This document shows positions 8,187 through 17,176 of a DNA stretch of 64,000 nt, in pieces (the first letter of the stretch is position 1; every line of letters starts with the position of its first letter). This stretch comes from Ruminococcus flavefaciens (GTDB taxonomy: Bacteria; Bacillota; Clostridia; Oscillospirales; Ruminococcaceae): NCBI GenBank assembly GCA_902760805.1, contig CACWHY010000012.1, forward strand, positions 1 through 64,000. Direction: 5' to 3'. Position numbers and translations under genes: made by a program. Below the pieces are notes generated by a model. It searched no databases. It was not told the DNA's origin and saw only the letters and a program-made list of their open reading frames with translations.

Positions 8187-9560
8187 TTAAAGTGTCAGGA
8201 TCATTTCGCCGGAGCTCCCGCTGTAGGCGATGAATGCGGTACACAGCGCCAGAAGGAGAAGCACTGCCGGCGGCTTTGCTGCGTATATCAGGCCGCTGAG
8301 CTTTGATCTTGCGGCTCGGGTCAGGGCGTTTCTGAACAGGTCCGTTGAGGCGTACATGGCAATGAGCAGCACCACGATGTATGATCTTAGCAGGTAGAAG
8401 GTCAGGGAGTCTGCGATAAGCCTTGTTCCGCCGATCATCGCCCAGAGCACGCCTGCTCCGGTAGTGACGCTGTTGGCAGAGAGGAACACTGCACAGAGCA
8501 TTATTCCCAGAAACGTGTAGATTATGCCGGTGGCCTTCAGCAGCTTGTGGGGTAGCAGGTAGTGCTCCACCAGGCGGAATGAGCCGAAAAGCAGACCTGC
8601 GATAAGGCTGCCGGTGGAAAACCCATACCAGTAGACTGTCAGTCCCCAGACCGCTGTGTAGAGGACTCTCCTGAGCCAGATCTTGCGGGTAGTCATGGAA
8701 ATGGGACGTGTGATGTAGCGCCTGAACCAGCCCACTGCCTGAATGTGCCAGCGTCCGCCAAATCTTGACAGGCTGCTGCTGAACAGCGGATAGCGGAAGG
8801 CTGACGGAAAACGATAGCCGAAGCAGAGAGCTGCTCCCGCACCCATATCCGAAAAGCCGGAAACTGTGAAATACAGGCACAAAACGTATGAGAAAACTCC
8901 CAGCCAGGCCGTCACCACAGACAGCTTTGCTGCATCAACGCTCCAGACCGCTCTGTAAAGTACCAGCAGGTTGTCCGCAAGCAGCACCTTCTTGGCCAGA
9001 CCCACCACGAAGATCGTCATGCCCTGGCCGATGTTCTCAAGGGACAGCTTTCTCTGCTTGCTTATCCTCTTGAAGGTGCGGTAGCTGACGATGGGGCCCA
9101 TGATGAGCCTTTGGAACATCATCAGGTACAGCGAAAAGCGTATAATGTGGCGCTCGGGAGAGATCTTCCCACGGAAAACGTCGATCAGATAACCCAAAGC
9201 AGAAAGGCTGAAAAGTGAGATGCCTATTGGGAAAACATATCCCGGCAGCTTCTCACGCAGTCCCTCGAACAGATGTGAGCGTGCTGTCAGAAGTGCAAAA
9301 AAGTCCGTCATAACCCCCACTGCAAAGGGAAGGGCTCCCCTTTTTCCCACCTGACGCAGCTTTCCGATCAGCCTTCCGCAGGTGTAGTTCACCAGCACAT
9401 ATCCCAGCATGAAGCACATATACCTCAGCCCAAAGCTGGCACAGAACAGGGTGCTCTCCAGGAAAATGGCCTTGTTGCGGTGCCTTTCCGGGACCGCAGC
9501 GCAGATCAGCAGCGATAACGGAAGGAAGCAGAATATGAACAGTATGCTGCTGTAGGTCAA
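8187..9560 (-). CDS. MBOAT family (AlgI/DltB-like) membrane protein, atypical active site
   Basis: A 457-residue polytopic protein with the AlgI-type blocks SGFSDMGAGAALCFGYRFP (residues 234-252) and RWHIQAVGWFRRYI (270-283). The family transfers acyl groups across the membrane. The near-invariant histidine of the WHG motif is Tyr here: WYG at 311-313, codon TAT. The TTG start overlaps the stop of the RNase M5-like gene (TTGA) and has GGAGGAG in front, so it is translationally coupled. The downstream DHHW-type partner also lacks its histidines. Probably an acyltransferase relative with lost or changed activity. Confidence 0.82.
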   Translation of the reverse strand: MTYSSILFIFCFLPLSLLICAAVPERHRNKAIFLESTLFCASFGLRYMCFMLGYVLVNYTCGRLIGKLRQVGKRGALPFAVGVMTDFFALLTARSHLFEGLREKLPGYVFPIGISLFSLSALGYLIDVFRGKISPERHIIRFSLYLMMFQRLIMGPIVSYRTFKRISKQRKLSLENIGQGMTIFVVGLAKKVLLADNLLVLYRAVWSVDAAKLSVVTAWLGVFSYVLCLYFTVSGFSDMGAGAALCFGYRFPSAFRYPLFSSSLSRFGGRWHIQAVGWFRRYITRPISMTTRKIWLRRVLYTAVWGLTVYWYGFSTGSLIAGLLFGSFRLVEHYLLPHKLLKATGIIYTFLGIMLCAVFLSANSVTTGAGVLWAMIGGTRLIADSLTFYLLRSYIVVLLIAMYASTDLFRNALTRAARSKLSGLIYAAKPPAVLLLLALCTAFIAYSGSSGEMILTL

Positions 9561-10150
9561 TCCATCTCCTCCTTCAGCGCAGCCACTCTCTCACGGAGCT
9601 CCTGCGCATCCATCATTGTACAAAGCACCTCGGTCAGTGCCTGAGCCGACATTAGTGAGGGCAGTCCCAGGCTTTTTTGCAGAGCCTTCCTCAGAGAGCT
9701 GCTGTCCTGTCCTCCGCTGAGGCCAAGCTCAAAGAGAGTGACCTTGGTTATGTCAGAGGGTCTTGCGCTGCTGCCGGCAGTGACTCCGGCCTTCTCAAAG
9801 GCTGCCAGAAGAGTGGGGACATCAATGCCCTCCACACCCAGCTTTCCCTCCGCAGAGGGCTTGGCCTTGCGCTTTTCCTTCCCGAAAATATCCGGGATAT
9901 ACACGTTCACTATGCGGCCGCTGTTGACTGCTCCCCGAAGATAACCCCGGATCTTTCGGCCGGCGCTGTCGGAGTCTGTCAGTATCACGATGCCGGTCTT
10001 CTCGGCGTAATAACGGATCAGTGACAGCTTCTCCGGGTCTTTGAAAATACGGAAGCCGTTGGTGGGTATGATGACCGCATCCACCGCTGAGGAGAGCTTG
10101 ATCTTGTCGTATTTTCCCTCAACGATTATGGCCTCGTCGATCTTAATCAT
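9557..10150 (-). CDS. rnmV: Ribonuclease M5-like Toprim protein
   Basis: A 197-residue Toprim-domain protein. The catalytic Glu motif EAIIVEGKYDKIKL is near the N-terminus and the acidic TDSDSAGRKIRGYL motif lies about 50 residues later, followed by a DUF4093-like C-terminal region. RNase M5 matures 5S rRNA in Firmicutes. The ATG at 10150 follows GGAGGAG; the next upstream start lacks one. It sits between holA and the MBOAT gene, overlapping the latter by 4 bases. It could instead be a Toprim paralogue with another RNA target. Confidence 0.8.
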   Translation of the reverse strand: MIKIDEAIIVEGKYDKIKLSSAVDAVIIPTNGFRIFKDPEKLSLIRYYAEKTGIVILTDSDSAGRKIRGYLRGAVNSGRIVNVYIPDIFGKEKRKAKPSAEGKLGVEGIDVPTLLAAFEKAGVTAGSSARPSDITKVTLFELGLSGGQDSSSLRKALQKSLGLPSLMSAQALTEVLCTMMDAQELRERVAALKEEMD

Positions 10151-10161
10151 AGTCTCCTCCG

Positions 10162-11244
10162 TCAATTCTTAGTCATGAACATCTTCGTTACAGCCTGCTC
10201 CAGGATAACTCTCGGATCCCCGGGGCTGGAGTTGAACTGAACAGCCGTATCACGAAGGATCTGGACGCTTTTTCTCAGCCGTGAAAGGCTCATCCTGGAG
10301 GAGTCACGGAAGGCGTTCTTCACCACGAACTGCTGCTTATAGCTGAAATCGCTGATCACGTCGTCCATGGATCTTCCGGAGACCTTGGCGGTCACGGCTC
10401 TGTACAGATCAAGGAAGGTGCCGGAAACTGCCGCAAAGATCAGACCACGATTGTCATTTGTGATGTTCAGCTCGTCTATTGCTTCAAAGGCGGTCTTCCT
10501 GTCGGCGGCAGCCACAGCCTTGGCCAGCTTGTAAGAGGTCACATCGCTTCGGGGGTGAACAAGCTCCCGGATCATATCAGAGGTGATCTCCGCACCGTTT
10601 GCCCTTGCGCAGAGCTTGTCAATCTCGTTGGCGATCATCAGGCTGTCAGAAAGGCACATCTCAGCGATCAGCCGAGCGTTGGGGATAGAGATCATGCCTC
10701 CCCTTGCAGAAACTCTCGCAGCGATCTCTTTTCCCAGCATTTCGGGAGTTTTTGCCGGAGCCTCGCAGACCACGCCGTTCTTGGAAACAAAGTCGAAGAG
10801 CTTCTTGTTCTTGTCGGTGACACTTCGCTTATGGGTCTTGAAGTCCTCCCTGACCTTCACCTCAAAGCCGGTAACATTGAGGATCACCACCGTGTACTCC
10901 GGCACGGTCTTCAGCACCTCGATCAGCTTTTTGTTAAGGTCGTCAGCTGTATAGCCACGCATATCCTCACGGGGCTTTTCGCAGTTATAGTCGTTGATCA
11001 GGATACAGTTGTACTCTGAGAGCATTGGCGCCATCTGCACCATGTCGGCAAGCTCTGAGAAGTCCAGCTTATTGCCGGCCAGCCTTGTGAGAGCAATATC
11101 CTCGTTCTCGCCTACAGCTGCCCTTACTGCCAGCTTTGTCAGCTTTTCTACCGACGCAACATCTCCGCCAAAGAAATAGTAGAGGCTGCTAAGCTCCCCT
11201 TTTTTCAGCTGAGCTGCTGCTGTTTTCAAATCTATCTGTGACAT
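10162..11244 (-). CDS. holA: DNA polymerase III subunit delta
   Basis: A 360-residue clamp-loader delta subunit. The N-terminal region (LYYFFGGDVASVEKLTKLAV) and the block ILNVTGFEVK.../...LFDFVSKNGVV fit the HolA AAA-like fold without a working P-loop, and the C-terminal collar domain has the typical AVSGTFLDLYRAVTAK and ILRDTAVQFNSSPGDPR segments. It opens the sliding clamp on DNA. Its ATG overlaps the comEC stop by one base. The comEC-holA order is a common Firmicutes arrangement. Confidence 0.9.
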   Translation of the reverse strand: MSQIDLKTAAAQLKKGELSSLYYFFGGDVASVEKLTKLAVRAAVGENEDIALTRLAGNKLDFSELADMVQMAPMLSEYNCILINDYNCEKPREDMRGYTADDLNKKLIEVLKTVPEYTVVILNVTGFEVKVREDFKTHKRSVTDKNKKLFDFVSKNGVVCEAPAKTPEMLGKEIAARVSARGGMISIPNARLIAEMCLSDSLMIANEIDKLCARANGAEITSDMIRELVHPRSDVTSYKLAKAVAAADRKTAFEAIDELNITNDNRGLIFAAVSGTFLDLYRAVTAKVSGRSMDDVISDFSYKQQFVVKNAFRDSSRMSLSRLRKSVQILRDTAVQFNSSPGDPRVILEQAVTKMFMTKN

Positions 11245-13295
11245 CAGAGCCTCCTTGTCTTGTAAGTGCCGCTGTCTGTGAATACTATCTCGAAATTGTT
11301 GGCCGATCCCTCTCCGGAGCCGAGATATGTTTCTCCGGGGATAGGTGTGCTGCCATTGGGAAGATCTCCGTAAAACACCGTAAGATCCACCAATGCTGAT
11401 CCCTTGTTTGCCGGGACAAAGGCTGCAATGGTGCCGTTTCGGTCAATGGTGAGAGTTCCTCCTGAGTAGCGTGCAGTGTAGCCGCTCCCCTCATAGGTGA
11501 AGCCATCATCGCCGAAAAGAGTCACCTCCTCGCCGCCGAAAACAGGAGTCTCACCGGATGCGATCCATGTCTGTGACGGGAAGAGCCTGAGCTGGGCAGA
11601 ATAGGCGGAATACTGCGCCTGGATATTCTTTGTGAGGAAAACGCTGTCAGCGCTTCCGGCGCCCTGCTGCATAAGGTACTTCCGAACATAGTCGGGGCTG
11701 CGATAGTTTCCGCTCAGGTCGAAAACGTCGTAATTTCCCTTATAAGAGACCACCACCGCTGCGCTGCTTCCACGGCCTAAAACTGCTATGCGGAAGGTGC
11801 TGCAGCGGATAAGAGCTCCAGTCAAAATGCAGGAGGTGAACACTGCTGCCGAAATGATGATCGTCAGGAAGACTGCCTTGCGCTTGCGGAAAACTGCGTA
11901 GGTCAGGAGGACAGCTCCGCCCAGAGCCGCCGCCAGCATAGGCAGCTTGCCGCTTGACCGGGAGATGTGAGAGAAACCTGTCCCCGAGATAAGGTCTGAG
12001 GCTCCGATCACCAGCTTGATGAGGCTCCCAGCCGGATTTAAGGTGGGCAGAAGTCCGGCTGTTGCCACATAGATCAGCCCGAGGACCATTGCTCCGGAGC
12101 TCAGAGGCACCAGCAGCAGGTTTGCCAAGGGCGAGATCACCGATACCTCATCAAAGTACATAAGGCTCAGCGGGAACACCGATACTGTTGTGAAAAACGC
12201 CACGGCAAATGCCTTGGATACACGCTGCAAAAGGCTGTCTGTAGGGAGATCCTGGGTCATGTAGGGTCCAAAGGCCGCTATGCCGAAGGTACCCGAAAGC
12301 GACAGCATGAAGCCCGGGCTGTGTATGGCAAATGGGTCGACTATGCAGATCACCAGCGCCGCTATGGACAGGGAATTCAGCGAGTCATTCTGCCGCAGGA
12401 AAAGCCCTGCGGAGTACATCAGATCCAGCATGATCGCAGCTCTTATGGCGGAGATAGGCGACCTTGCCAGAAGGATCAGCAGGATCATAACAGCGTTGAC
12501 AGCTCCAAATGAGACAAAGCGGTTGACCCTGAGTTTCTTCATCAGAGCCATGATCAGCGCTGCGATGATAGAGACATGAAGTCCGGAAACTGCCAGGATA
12601 TGGCCAATTCCTGTGCGGTAAAGAGCTGTTCTCAGGTCAGGATCCAGGCTCTGCTTTTCGCCGAATACCATTCCGGACAGAAAACCGCCTGCCTCCTGGC
12701 CAAGGCTCCCCTTGAAGCGCCGGATCATTTCCTCACGGTAAGAACGCAGGGCGTTGTCGATCTTGCGGCTGTGCTGCCTTGTGAGAGAGGCGTTTCCTCC
12801 TGTTATGCGCAGGAAGATCCTTCGTGACTTGCAATAGTCGGTGCTGTCGTAGAGGTAATCTCCAGTGGGCAGCTCAAACCGGCAGTCATCCAGGTCGATG
12901 CGGTCGCCCAGCTGTGCTCCCAGGTCGTCGCAGTAGCAGGTCACACGCATGGAGCGTCCGCCGCCTGCTTTTCCGTAAAGTGTGTAGGAGGCCTTTCCGC
13001 CGTCGTATACGTCAAAGTCCTCTACCACACCAGAGAAGCTGCCAGTTGTGCCGCTGAGGGACTTTGCAGGCTTCTCATGATAGGCAAGGGCTCCGCTGTA
13101 TACCCCAAAGGCCACGCTCCAGCACACCGCCATCATGATCACATCACGGATCAGCTCAGTCTTTCGCCTTACAAGGATCAAAGCCGCCGCAGCAGCTCCG
13201 GCTGTGAACAGTATCGCTGCTGCCGGAGAAAAAACGGAAGCGAAAAACGATCCTGCAATATACGCTGTGGCTGCTCCAATCATTTTTCGCTTCAT
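11244..13295 (-). CDS. comEC: ComEC/Rec2 family DNA uptake channel, degenerate C-terminal domain
   Basis: A 683-residue polytopic protein. It has an N-terminal DUF4131/OB-like part (to about residue 190), the Competence domain (about 210-480, with SGMVFGEK and GIGHILAVSGLHVSIIAALI), and a C-terminal region related in layout to the metallo-beta-lactamase-like domain. In that region the usual THxHxDH zinc motif is replaced by LTKNIQAQY, so a nuclease/hydrolase activity is not expected. The channel imports single-stranded DNA in transformation. No strong ribosome site was seen before the ATG; coupling to the upstream gene is likely. Confidence 0.87.
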   Translation of the reverse strand: MKRKMIGAATAYIAGSFFASVFSPAAAILFTAGAAAAALILVRRKTELIRDVIMMAVCWSVAFGVYSGALAYHEKPAKSLSGTTGSFSGVVEDFDVYDGGKASYTLYGKAGGGRSMRVTCYCDDLGAQLGDRIDLDDCRFELPTGDYLYDSTDYCKSRRIFLRITGGNASLTRQHSRKIDNALRSYREEMIRRFKGSLGQEAGGFLSGMVFGEKQSLDPDLRTALYRTGIGHILAVSGLHVSIIAALIMALMKKLRVNRFVSFGAVNAVMILLILLARSPISAIRAAIMLDLMYSAGLFLRQNDSLNSLSIAALVICIVDPFAIHSPGFMLSLSGTFGIAAFGPYMTQDLPTDSLLQRVSKAFAVAFFTTVSVFPLSLMYFDEVSVISPLANLLLVPLSSGAMVLGLIYVATAGLLPTLNPAGSLIKLVIGASDLISGTGFSHISRSSGKLPMLAAALGGAVLLTYAVFRKRKAVFLTIIISAAVFTSCILTGALIRCSTFRIAVLGRGSSAAVVVSYKGNYDVFDLSGNYRSPDYVRKYLMQQGAGSADSVFLTKNIQAQYSAYSAQLRLFPSQTWIASGETPVFGGEEVTLFGDDGFTYEGSGYTARYSGGTLTIDRNGTIAAFVPANKGSALVDLTVFYGDLPNGSTPIPGETYLGSGEGSANNFEIVFTDSGTYKTRRL

Positions 13296-13302
13296 ATTTT
13301 AC

Positions 13303-13842
13303 TTATTTAAAGAAGAGAGGCAGCTTTTCCAGGAAAATAATGTCGTCTCTGTCTGCGGCATCGCCCTCAGCAAGTACAGCCGCTTTTCCGGCAGGCTCAC
13401 CGCCGGCCTCTGCACAAAGTCTCTCCAGTGCAGTCAGTGACTCACCTGTGCTGATGACGTCGTCAAGCAGGAGAACTCTCTTTCCGTCCAGCATCTCTGC
13501 CTTCTCCTTGGAAAGACAGAGTGTCTGCTGAGCCGCAGTTGTGATAGACTTGACTGTGACAGTGATAGGGTCGGTCATGTAGAGCTTGACCGTCTTTCTT
13601 GCCACAACATAGGGCTTTCCGGACTGCCGTGCCATCTCGTAGGCAAGGGGTATGCCCTTTGACTCAGCCGTCAGGATAATGTCGAAGTCGGGAGTCTTCT
13701 TCAGCAGCGCCTCACTTGCGGCAACTGTCAGCTCCACGTCAGAGAACATGACGAAGGCTGCTATGTCGATTTTCTCGTTAAGAGGACAGAGAGGGAGTTC
13801 CCTCTCCAGTCCTGCGATAGTCATTTTGTAGGTACCAGCCAT
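13303..13842 (-). CDS. Phosphoribosyltransferase, adenine-PRT type
   Basis: A 179-residue type I PRTase with the PRPP loop VLLLDDVISTGES in the second half and an N-terminal hydrophobic region (FDIILTAESKGIPLAYEMA) like APRT/xanthine PRT. It would join a purine base to PRPP. Apt is the nearest named family, but the N-terminus and the ARKTVKLYM segment differ from textbook Apt, so the base is not certain. It sits between the HIT gene and comEC. Confidence 0.82.
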   Translation of the reverse strand: MAGTYKMTIAGLERELPLCPLNEKIDIAAFVMFSDVELTVAASEALLKKTPDFDIILTAESKGIPLAYEMARQSGKPYVVARKTVKLYMTDPITVTVKSITTAAQQTLCLSKEKAEMLDGKRVLLLDDVISTGESLTALERLCAEAGGEPAGKAAVLAEGDAADRDDIIFLEKLPLFFK

Positions 13843-13854
13843 TTTGGCTCCTCC

Positions 13855-14208
13855 TTATTCTGTCTTGCCCAGAGACTCAGGTCCCCAGCCCATCTTCACA
13901 CCTGCCAGCATATGGAAGTGCAGGTGGTGAACTGTCTGTCCGGCGTCCTCACCGCAGTTGTTTACGATACGGTAGCTCTCGATGCCCTCAGCCTTTGCGA
14001 TCTTAGCAGCAGCCTCGAAGACCTTTGCCACAAGGCTGGAATTCTCCTCAGTGATGTCGTTTGCGCAGGCGATGTGTCCCTTGGGGATGATCAGATAGTG
14101 TACAGGTGCGATAGGAGCGATGTCCTTGAAGCTGTAAACGTACTCGTCCTCATACACCTTAGTGCTGGGGATCTCGCCGTCGATGATCTTGCAGAATAAA
14201 CAATCCAT
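13855..14208 (-). CDS. HIT family nucleotide hydrolase
   Basis: A 117-residue histidine-triad protein of the HinT branch: N-terminal CLFCKIIDGEIPSTKVYEDE and C-terminal VHHLHFHML, the HxHxH active site that hydrolyses phosphoramidate nucleotides such as AMP-lysine. The length is normal. It lies 14 bases after alaS. Confidence 0.93.
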   Translation of the reverse strand: MDCLFCKIIDGEIPSTKVYEDEYVYSFKDIAPIAPVHYLIIPKGHIACANDITEENSSLVAKVFEAAAKIAKAEGIESYRIVNNCGEDAGQTVHHLHFHMLAGVKMGWGPESLGKTE

Positions 14209-14222
14209 AGTGATACTCTCCT

Positions 14223-16853
14223 TTACTTGATGAAGGTAGCGACTGTCTCGCTCAGGTGGTTGACAGCCTCGTCGATCATATAGGTCTTTCCGATACCAGC
14301 CATAGCGCTGTCAGGACGTCCGCCGCCCTTACCGCCGGTCATAGCTGCGATCATGCTTACGATCTTTCCTGCGTGAGCGCCCTTGCTTACTGCTTCCTTG
14401 GTAGCAACGCAGTAGAAGTTGCCCTTCTCCTCGGTAAATCCTGCGAAGAGTGCCACGATAGGCTCTGTGCGCTCCTTGATGCTGTCGCCCAGCTTGCGGA
14501 GGATGTCAGGGCCAACGTTGGACATAAGTGAGGAAACTACCTTCACGCCGTTCACGTCCTTAGCCTGATCCAGGATGTCGCTGAGCTGAGAATTTGCGAT
14601 CTGCTGGTTGAGGGACTCGATCTTGGCGTCCTTCTCCTTCAGCTCGACCATAACAGCAGCGCACTTTGCGTCAAGCTCGCTCATATTGTTCAGCTTGAGG
14701 GTCTTTGCAGCGCTGATGATAGTGTTCTTATAGCCGTTGAGGAGCTCGATAACTCCCATACCGGTAACAGCCTCGATACGTCTTACTCCGGCAGCAACTG
14801 AGCTCTCGGAAACGATCTTGAACAGGCCGATCTGTGAGGTATTTGAAACATGAGTACCGCCGCAGAACTCGATAGAATCGCCGGCTGTAACTACTCTTAC
14901 AGTGTTGCCGTACTTCTCGCCAAAGAGAGCCATTGCGCCCAGCTTTCTTGCCTCTTCGATAGGCATTTCCTTCATAGTTACGGGGATCGCAGCCATTATG
15001 GAAGCATTTACCATAGCCTCAACATCAGCGATCTCATTATCTGTCATTGCGCTGAAGTGGTTGAAGTCGAAACGGCAGGCCTTCTCGTTGACAAGCTGTC
15101 CAGCCTGGTGAACGTGGTCGCCCAGCACCTTGCGCAGAGCATACTGGAGAAGGTGAGCTGTGGTGTGGTTGCGCATGATAGCAAGTCTGCGCTCCTTGTC
15201 GATAGAAGCGCTGACCTTGTCGCCCTTTGAGAGACTTCCCTGCTCAACAGTTGAGATGTGGAGGAAGTGACCCTCTGACTTGATAGTATCAGCAACAGAA
15301 GCGATATTTGCTCCGTTGATAAGAGCACCTGTATCGCCTACCTGTCCGCCGCTCTCAGCATAGAATGGTGTCACGTCGAGAACGATAACAACATTGTCGC
15401 CTTCAACAGCGGTATTGACCTCCTGGCCGTCCTTGTAGATAGCAAGGATCTCAGCCTCGCTGACCTCAAAATCGGTATAGCCTGTGAATAAAGTTGCAGG
15501 AGCCTCCACCTTGATGCTGTTGTCAGCCCAGGAAGATCCGGCCTTTGCAGCATGGTCAGCCTTTGCTCTTGCACGCTGTTCCTTTGCAAGCTCAGTGAAG
15601 CGGTCACGGTCAACTGTAAGGCCCTGCTCCTCGCAGATCTCCTCAGTAAGGTCGATCGGGAAGCCGTATGTATCGGAGAGCTTGAATGCGTCGTCGCCTG
15701 AAAGAACTGTCTTGCCCTCAGCCTTCAGAGCTGATGTGAACTGGTTAAGGAGCTCAGTTCCCTTGTCGATGGTCTTGGCAAAAGCCTCCTCCTCGACACC
15801 GATGATCTTCTTGATATAGTCACGCTTCTCGGCCAGCTCGGGGTAGGCCTCAGCGTTTTCGTTGATAACTGTGTCGCAGACCTCGCACAGGAAGGGACGT
15901 GTGATACCCAGGAGCCTGCCGTGACGGGCTGCTCTTCTCAGCAGTCTGCGGAGAACGTAGCCTCTGCCTTCGTTTGAAGGAAGGATACCGTCGCCCACCA
16001 TGAATGTTGTGGAGCGGATATGGTCTGTAACTACACGGAGGGAAACATCGGTCTTTGAGCCGTTTCCGTAGTGAACATCAGCGATAGAGGAGATGTGCTT
16101 CATGATATTCTGAACGGTGTCCACCTCAAAGATGTTGTCCACGCCCTGCATAACGCAGGCAAGTCTCTCAAGACCCATACCTGTGTCGATGTTCTTGCTC
16201 TTCATTTCCTCGTAGTGGCCGTTTCCGTCGCTGTCGAACTGGCTGAATACAAGATTCCAGATCTCGATGACACGGTCGCAGTCGCTGGCCTGCTCGAAGC
16301 TCTCGAAGGGACCGTAGGCCTCGCCTCTGTCGAAGTGGATCTCAGAGCAGGGGCCGCAGGGACCTGAGCCGTGCTCCCAGAAGTTGTCCTTCTTGCCAAG
16401 ACGGATGATGCGCTCATGAGGGATACCTATCTTGTTCTCCCAGATCTGCTCAGCCTCGTCGTCGCTCTCATAGATAGTGATCCAGAGTCTTTCAGCAGGG
16501 ATCTCCAGCACCTTAGTGAGGAACTCCCACGCCCACTCGATGGCCTCGTTCTTGAAGTAGTCGCCGAAGGAGAAGTTTCCCAGCATCTCGAAGTAAGTAC
16601 CGTGTCTTGCGGTCTTACCGACGCTCTCGATGTCGGGAGTTCTGATACATTTCTGGCAGGTAGTTACTCTCTGGTTGGGAGGTGTTGCCTGGCCGAGGAA
16701 GAACTTCTTCAGCGGAGCCATTCCTGAGTTGATCAGCAGGAGGCTCTTGTCTCCCTGAGGAACAAGCGAAGCGCTTGCCATTCTTGTGTGGTTCTTGCCC
16801 TCGAAGAAAGAAAGGTACTTCTCACGAAGGGCGTTAAGTCCGGTCCATTCCAT
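14223..16853 (-). CDS. alaS: Alanine-tRNA ligase
   Basis: A complete class II AlaRS of 876 residues starting at the ATG at 16853 behind AAGGAGA. Motif 1/2 regions (QKCIRTPDIE, RHGTYFEMLGNFSFGDYFK), the editing domain with HTTAHLLQYALRKVLGDHVHQ and CGGTHV, and a C-terminal C-Ala domain ending in GGKGGGRPD are all present. A T-box leader precedes it, so its expression responds to uncharged tRNA-Ala. It heads an operon that seems to continue to 3518. Confidence 0.97.
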   Translation of the reverse strand: MEWTGLNALREKYLSFFEGKNHTRMASASLVPQGDKSLLLINSGMAPLKKFFLGQATPPNQRVTTCQKCIRTPDIESVGKTARHGTYFEMLGNFSFGDYFKNEAIEWAWEFLTKVLEIPAERLWITIYESDDEAEQIWENKIGIPHERIIRLGKKDNFWEHGSGPCGPCSEIHFDRGEAYGPFESFEQASDCDRVIEIWNLVFSQFDSDGNGHYEEMKSKNIDTGMGLERLACVMQGVDNIFEVDTVQNIMKHISSIADVHYGNGSKTDVSLRVVTDHIRSTTFMVGDGILPSNEGRGYVLRRLLRRAARHGRLLGITRPFLCEVCDTVINENAEAYPELAEKRDYIKKIIGVEEEAFAKTIDKGTELLNQFTSALKAEGKTVLSGDDAFKLSDTYGFPIDLTEEICEEQGLTVDRDRFTELAKEQRARAKADHAAKAGSSWADNSIKVEAPATLFTGYTDFEVSEAEILAIYKDGQEVNTAVEGDNVVIVLDVTPFYAESGGQVGDTGALINGANIASVADTIKSEGHFLHISTVEQGSLSKGDKVSASIDKERRLAIMRNHTTAHLLQYALRKVLGDHVHQAGQLVNEKACRFDFNHFSAMTDNEIADVEAMVNASIMAAIPVTMKEMPIEEARKLGAMALFGEKYGNTVRVVTAGDSIEFCGGTHVSNTSQIGLFKIVSESSVAAGVRRIEAVTGMGVIELLNGYKNTIISAAKTLKLNNMSELDAKCAAVMVELKEKDAKIESLNQQIANSQLSDILDQAKDVNGVKVVSSLMSNVGPDILRKLGDSIKERTEPIVALFAGFTEEKGNFYCVATKEAVSKGAHAGKIVSMIAAMTGGKGGGRPDSAMAGIGKTYMIDEAVNHLSETVATFIK

Positions 16854-16889
16854 TGTGATATATCTCCTTTTAATTATTATCGCTGTCAG

Positions 16890-17110
16890 TACGCAAAAAA
16901 AGCCCCGCCGCAATGGGACGAAGGCTCTCGTGGTACCACCCAAATTCAAGGGGAAACTCCCCTCCTCGATCTCTTTAACGCAGAGCTACGTTCCGGTTTC
17001 CCGGAAAGGCTCAGGGTGAGCACCTGCCTGATACACGAAAGCTCGCAGCGTCCGCTTTCTCTCTGAAGAGTATCGTGGAACAGTCATTCCCGTCATTGCC
17101 ATACACTTTA
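16890..17110 (-). promoter_or_regulatory. Alanine T-box riboswitch
   Basis: The conserved T-box sequence GGGTGGTACCACGAG is the complement of 16927-16941. A GC-rich terminator arm followed by T7 lies at 16895-16926. Upstream, the CAGAGAG/GAGC blocks of Stem I are seen near 17040-17075, and GCTCACCCTGAGCC puts a probable GCU (Ala) specifier at 17019-17021. Uncharged tRNA-Ala would pair with specifier and T-box and favour read-through into alaS. Confidence 0.92.
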
Positions 17111-17138
17111 TTATAGCTCATGGCATGAGATTTGTCAA
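17110..17138 (-). promoter_or_regulatory. Sigma-A promoter of the alaS operon
   Basis: TTGACA (17133-17138) and TATAAT (17110-17115) on minus with a 17-base spacer; transcription would start just before the T-box leader. Confidence 0.9.
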
Positions 17139-17176
17139 GGGTTTTCCGCAAAAGGAACGTTCGATTTTGCAAAAAA

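Noticed and set aside
8170..8880. 236-codon frame overlapping the MBOAT gene
   Set aside because: Same strand, different phase; low-complexity His/Arg/Ser composition typical of an out-of-frame reading.
17150..17170. LexA-like palindrome CGAACGTTCC before alaS
   Set aside because: The four-base centre required between half-sites is missing.
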